DNA of 64,000 bases from NCBI GenBank assembly GCA_030374805.1, contig JARGSG010000033.1, forward strand, positions 1-64,000. Reading direction: 5' to 3'. The notes under the pieces are model-generated. The model saw only the letters and a program-made list of their open reading frames with translations. It had not been told where the DNA came from and did no database searches. This stretch comes from Gracilaria gracilis. Its lineage: Eukaryota; Rhodophyta; Florideophyceae; Gracilariales; Gracilariaceae. Shown piece by piece: positions 63,001 through 64,000 of the stretch. The translations under genes and the position numbers were made by a program. Each line of letters starts with the position of its first letter. Position 1 is the stretch's first letter.

Positions 63001-63982
63001 TGTCTGTGATCCCAATTCGGGAAGAAGTCGTGATGATAACCAATGTTGGTACTATGCACCTTGTCGTAAGGTTCGTGAGAAAGTGTTTCATTTGGATGCA
63101 TGGAAAGATCCTCATTTAGGAAGTTGTTTCGAAAACCCTTGTGGGTGTGAGAAGATGAAGTGATAAACAGTGATAGAGTGGGATACTGAGCTGTCTGTAC
63201 AGAAAACCGACTCGCTGTTGTTGTGAACCCTTGATCAGGTGATATGTGGGGAAAGTGATACTGCGTTACGGATAATCGATGTGTTTGTCAGAAGCGTACC
63301 GTGATCGGGTGGTTACCTGCCGCCACATTATCTGGTAGTATGGTAGTACCGGAACGGTTTACACCATGGTTTGGTATGTTCATTTGTTTGCTCTTCAGAA
63401 GGAGTACTGGAGATTTTCTCTCCGTAGAAACGGCGCTGTTACAAGTACTGGGCACCACGGATGGTCGTCGAACGCTATCGTTCGTCGGTCAACGGCCCGT
63501 CGGGGATGGAAGGAACGGGAACCATTACTGGTAACACTTGTCTACTCTGGTTGAGTTACCCCGTATTCGGTATGAAACCTCAGGGTGTAGAATATCGTAA
63601 GAAGGGATGAAGAATGCTGACGTTTGCCCCCGGTAGGGGTTCTTTCGCACGAATGTGATGTCTCACAAAGTGAGATTGAAGCCCAAACCGGGAATGTTAA
63701 TGCGAAGGCGTGCAAACGCATTGTAACCGCAAACCGGCTAGGACGGGTGTCAATTATGAAGAAGATCCCGCTGGGAATGCCCTGCAGTAGGAAAAGAAGA
63801 TGAAGACGAGTGAAGAGGTCGTTGCCGCTTTGTCGGAGAAGGTTCAGGATATTTTTCCAATTGTGGCTCGTGCTGTGTGTAACTTTGGAAGGTGTGGTGT
63901 ACCCACGTATGAGAGACTACGGTACAGTGTCCCTACGCGATGTGGAAACTGCCGCGATCGGCAGAGCTTTTATGCTTGTAGC
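60071..63982 (+). mobile_element. Decayed D-like element E, opposite orientation to D
   Basis: No long frame remains, but three landmarks identify it. A start resembling the C/D protease region (MDTPEQSDD at 60203) is the first. At 61358-61620 there is sequence matching the C-terminal tail of D pol. At 61620-62600 there is the reverse of D 51480-52330, including the shared insert and the linker before the chromodomain. The 5' part of pol is missing. ACC-N-GGT and CCC-N-GGG motifs are still frequent. Confidence 0.65.
61798..62227. repeat. Shared insert, copy in element E
   Basis: Reverse complement of the insert at 51785-52250, with the alternating tract GCATGCGCATGCGCGCGCGCG. Its ends TTGACAGG and AGTGTCAA are inverted to each other over about six bases. 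Confidence 0.5.
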
Positions 63983-64000
63983 TGTAGAACAAACCCCAAA
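63983..64000 (-). mobile_element. Edge of a further D-type LTR
   Basis: TGTAGAACAAACCCCAAA matches the end of the D-type LTR in minus orientation (compare 47860-47877). The rest lies outside the window. Confidence 0.8.

Noticed and set aside
1-64000. CRISPR arrays, rRNA, tRNA genes or bacterial operons
   Set aside because: No regularly spaced repeats, no rRNA or tRNA-like folds recognised, and all genes are of eukaryotic or retroelement type.

Overview
This is a eukaryotic window dominated by LTR retrotransposons. It carries several Ty3/gypsy chromovirus elements, an intact pogo-type transposase gene, a decayed PIF/Harbinger-like transposase, a PP2C phosphatase fragment, a host gene with a 56-nt GTATGT...TAG intron and a few single-exon host-like genes. 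The mix of compact genes and chromoviral elements would fit a red alga such as Chondrus, but that is an inference from style. No marker gene proves it.

Layout. Bases 1-12467 and 32831-45290 are two arms of a very large, nearly identical inverted repeat, and the left arm runs off the window. Each arm holds, from outside in: part of an LTR (family C), a GC-rich minisatellite region, a polytopic membrane-protein gene, a PP2C pseudogene fused to a truncated retroelement (family A: IN zinc finger, RNase H, RT, protease, gag, primer site, one LTR), and an unassigned inner block. The 20.4-kb spacer (12468-32830) holds a secreted Cys-rich protein gene, a 264-codon host gene split by a complete young retroelement (family B, 16379-27583, 5-bp target duplication, LTRs differing at 2 of 543 positions), a Harbinger-like pseudogene and the pogo gene. 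From 44892 to 64000 there is a nest of family C/D elements: a truncated C copy, a large D element on the minus strand (47860-57763), a short two-LTR element without coding capacity (57764-60070), a decayed inverted D-like copy (E, 60071-63982) and the edge of another LTR.

Order of events inferred from shared and private changes: A inserted, decayed and was fused to the PP2C gene; a C-family LTR inserted nearby; the block was duplicated in inverted orientation; the arms then drifted; B inserted last, into the spacer.

Two features look new. First, each family is peppered with its own short inverted motif, at densities far above chance, in coding and non-coding parts alike: ACC-N4-6-GGT in A, CCG-N2-CGG in B and CCC-N3-6-GGG in C/D. 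This resembles a family-specific self-recognition code, such as binding sites for an element-specific protein. Second, B and D each carry a long extra reading frame (about 730 and 638 codons) antisense to gag-pol between the chromodomain and the 3' LTR. Neither product is recognised. One has a Q/S/G/Y-rich prion-like N-terminus and the other an RGG-type C-terminus.
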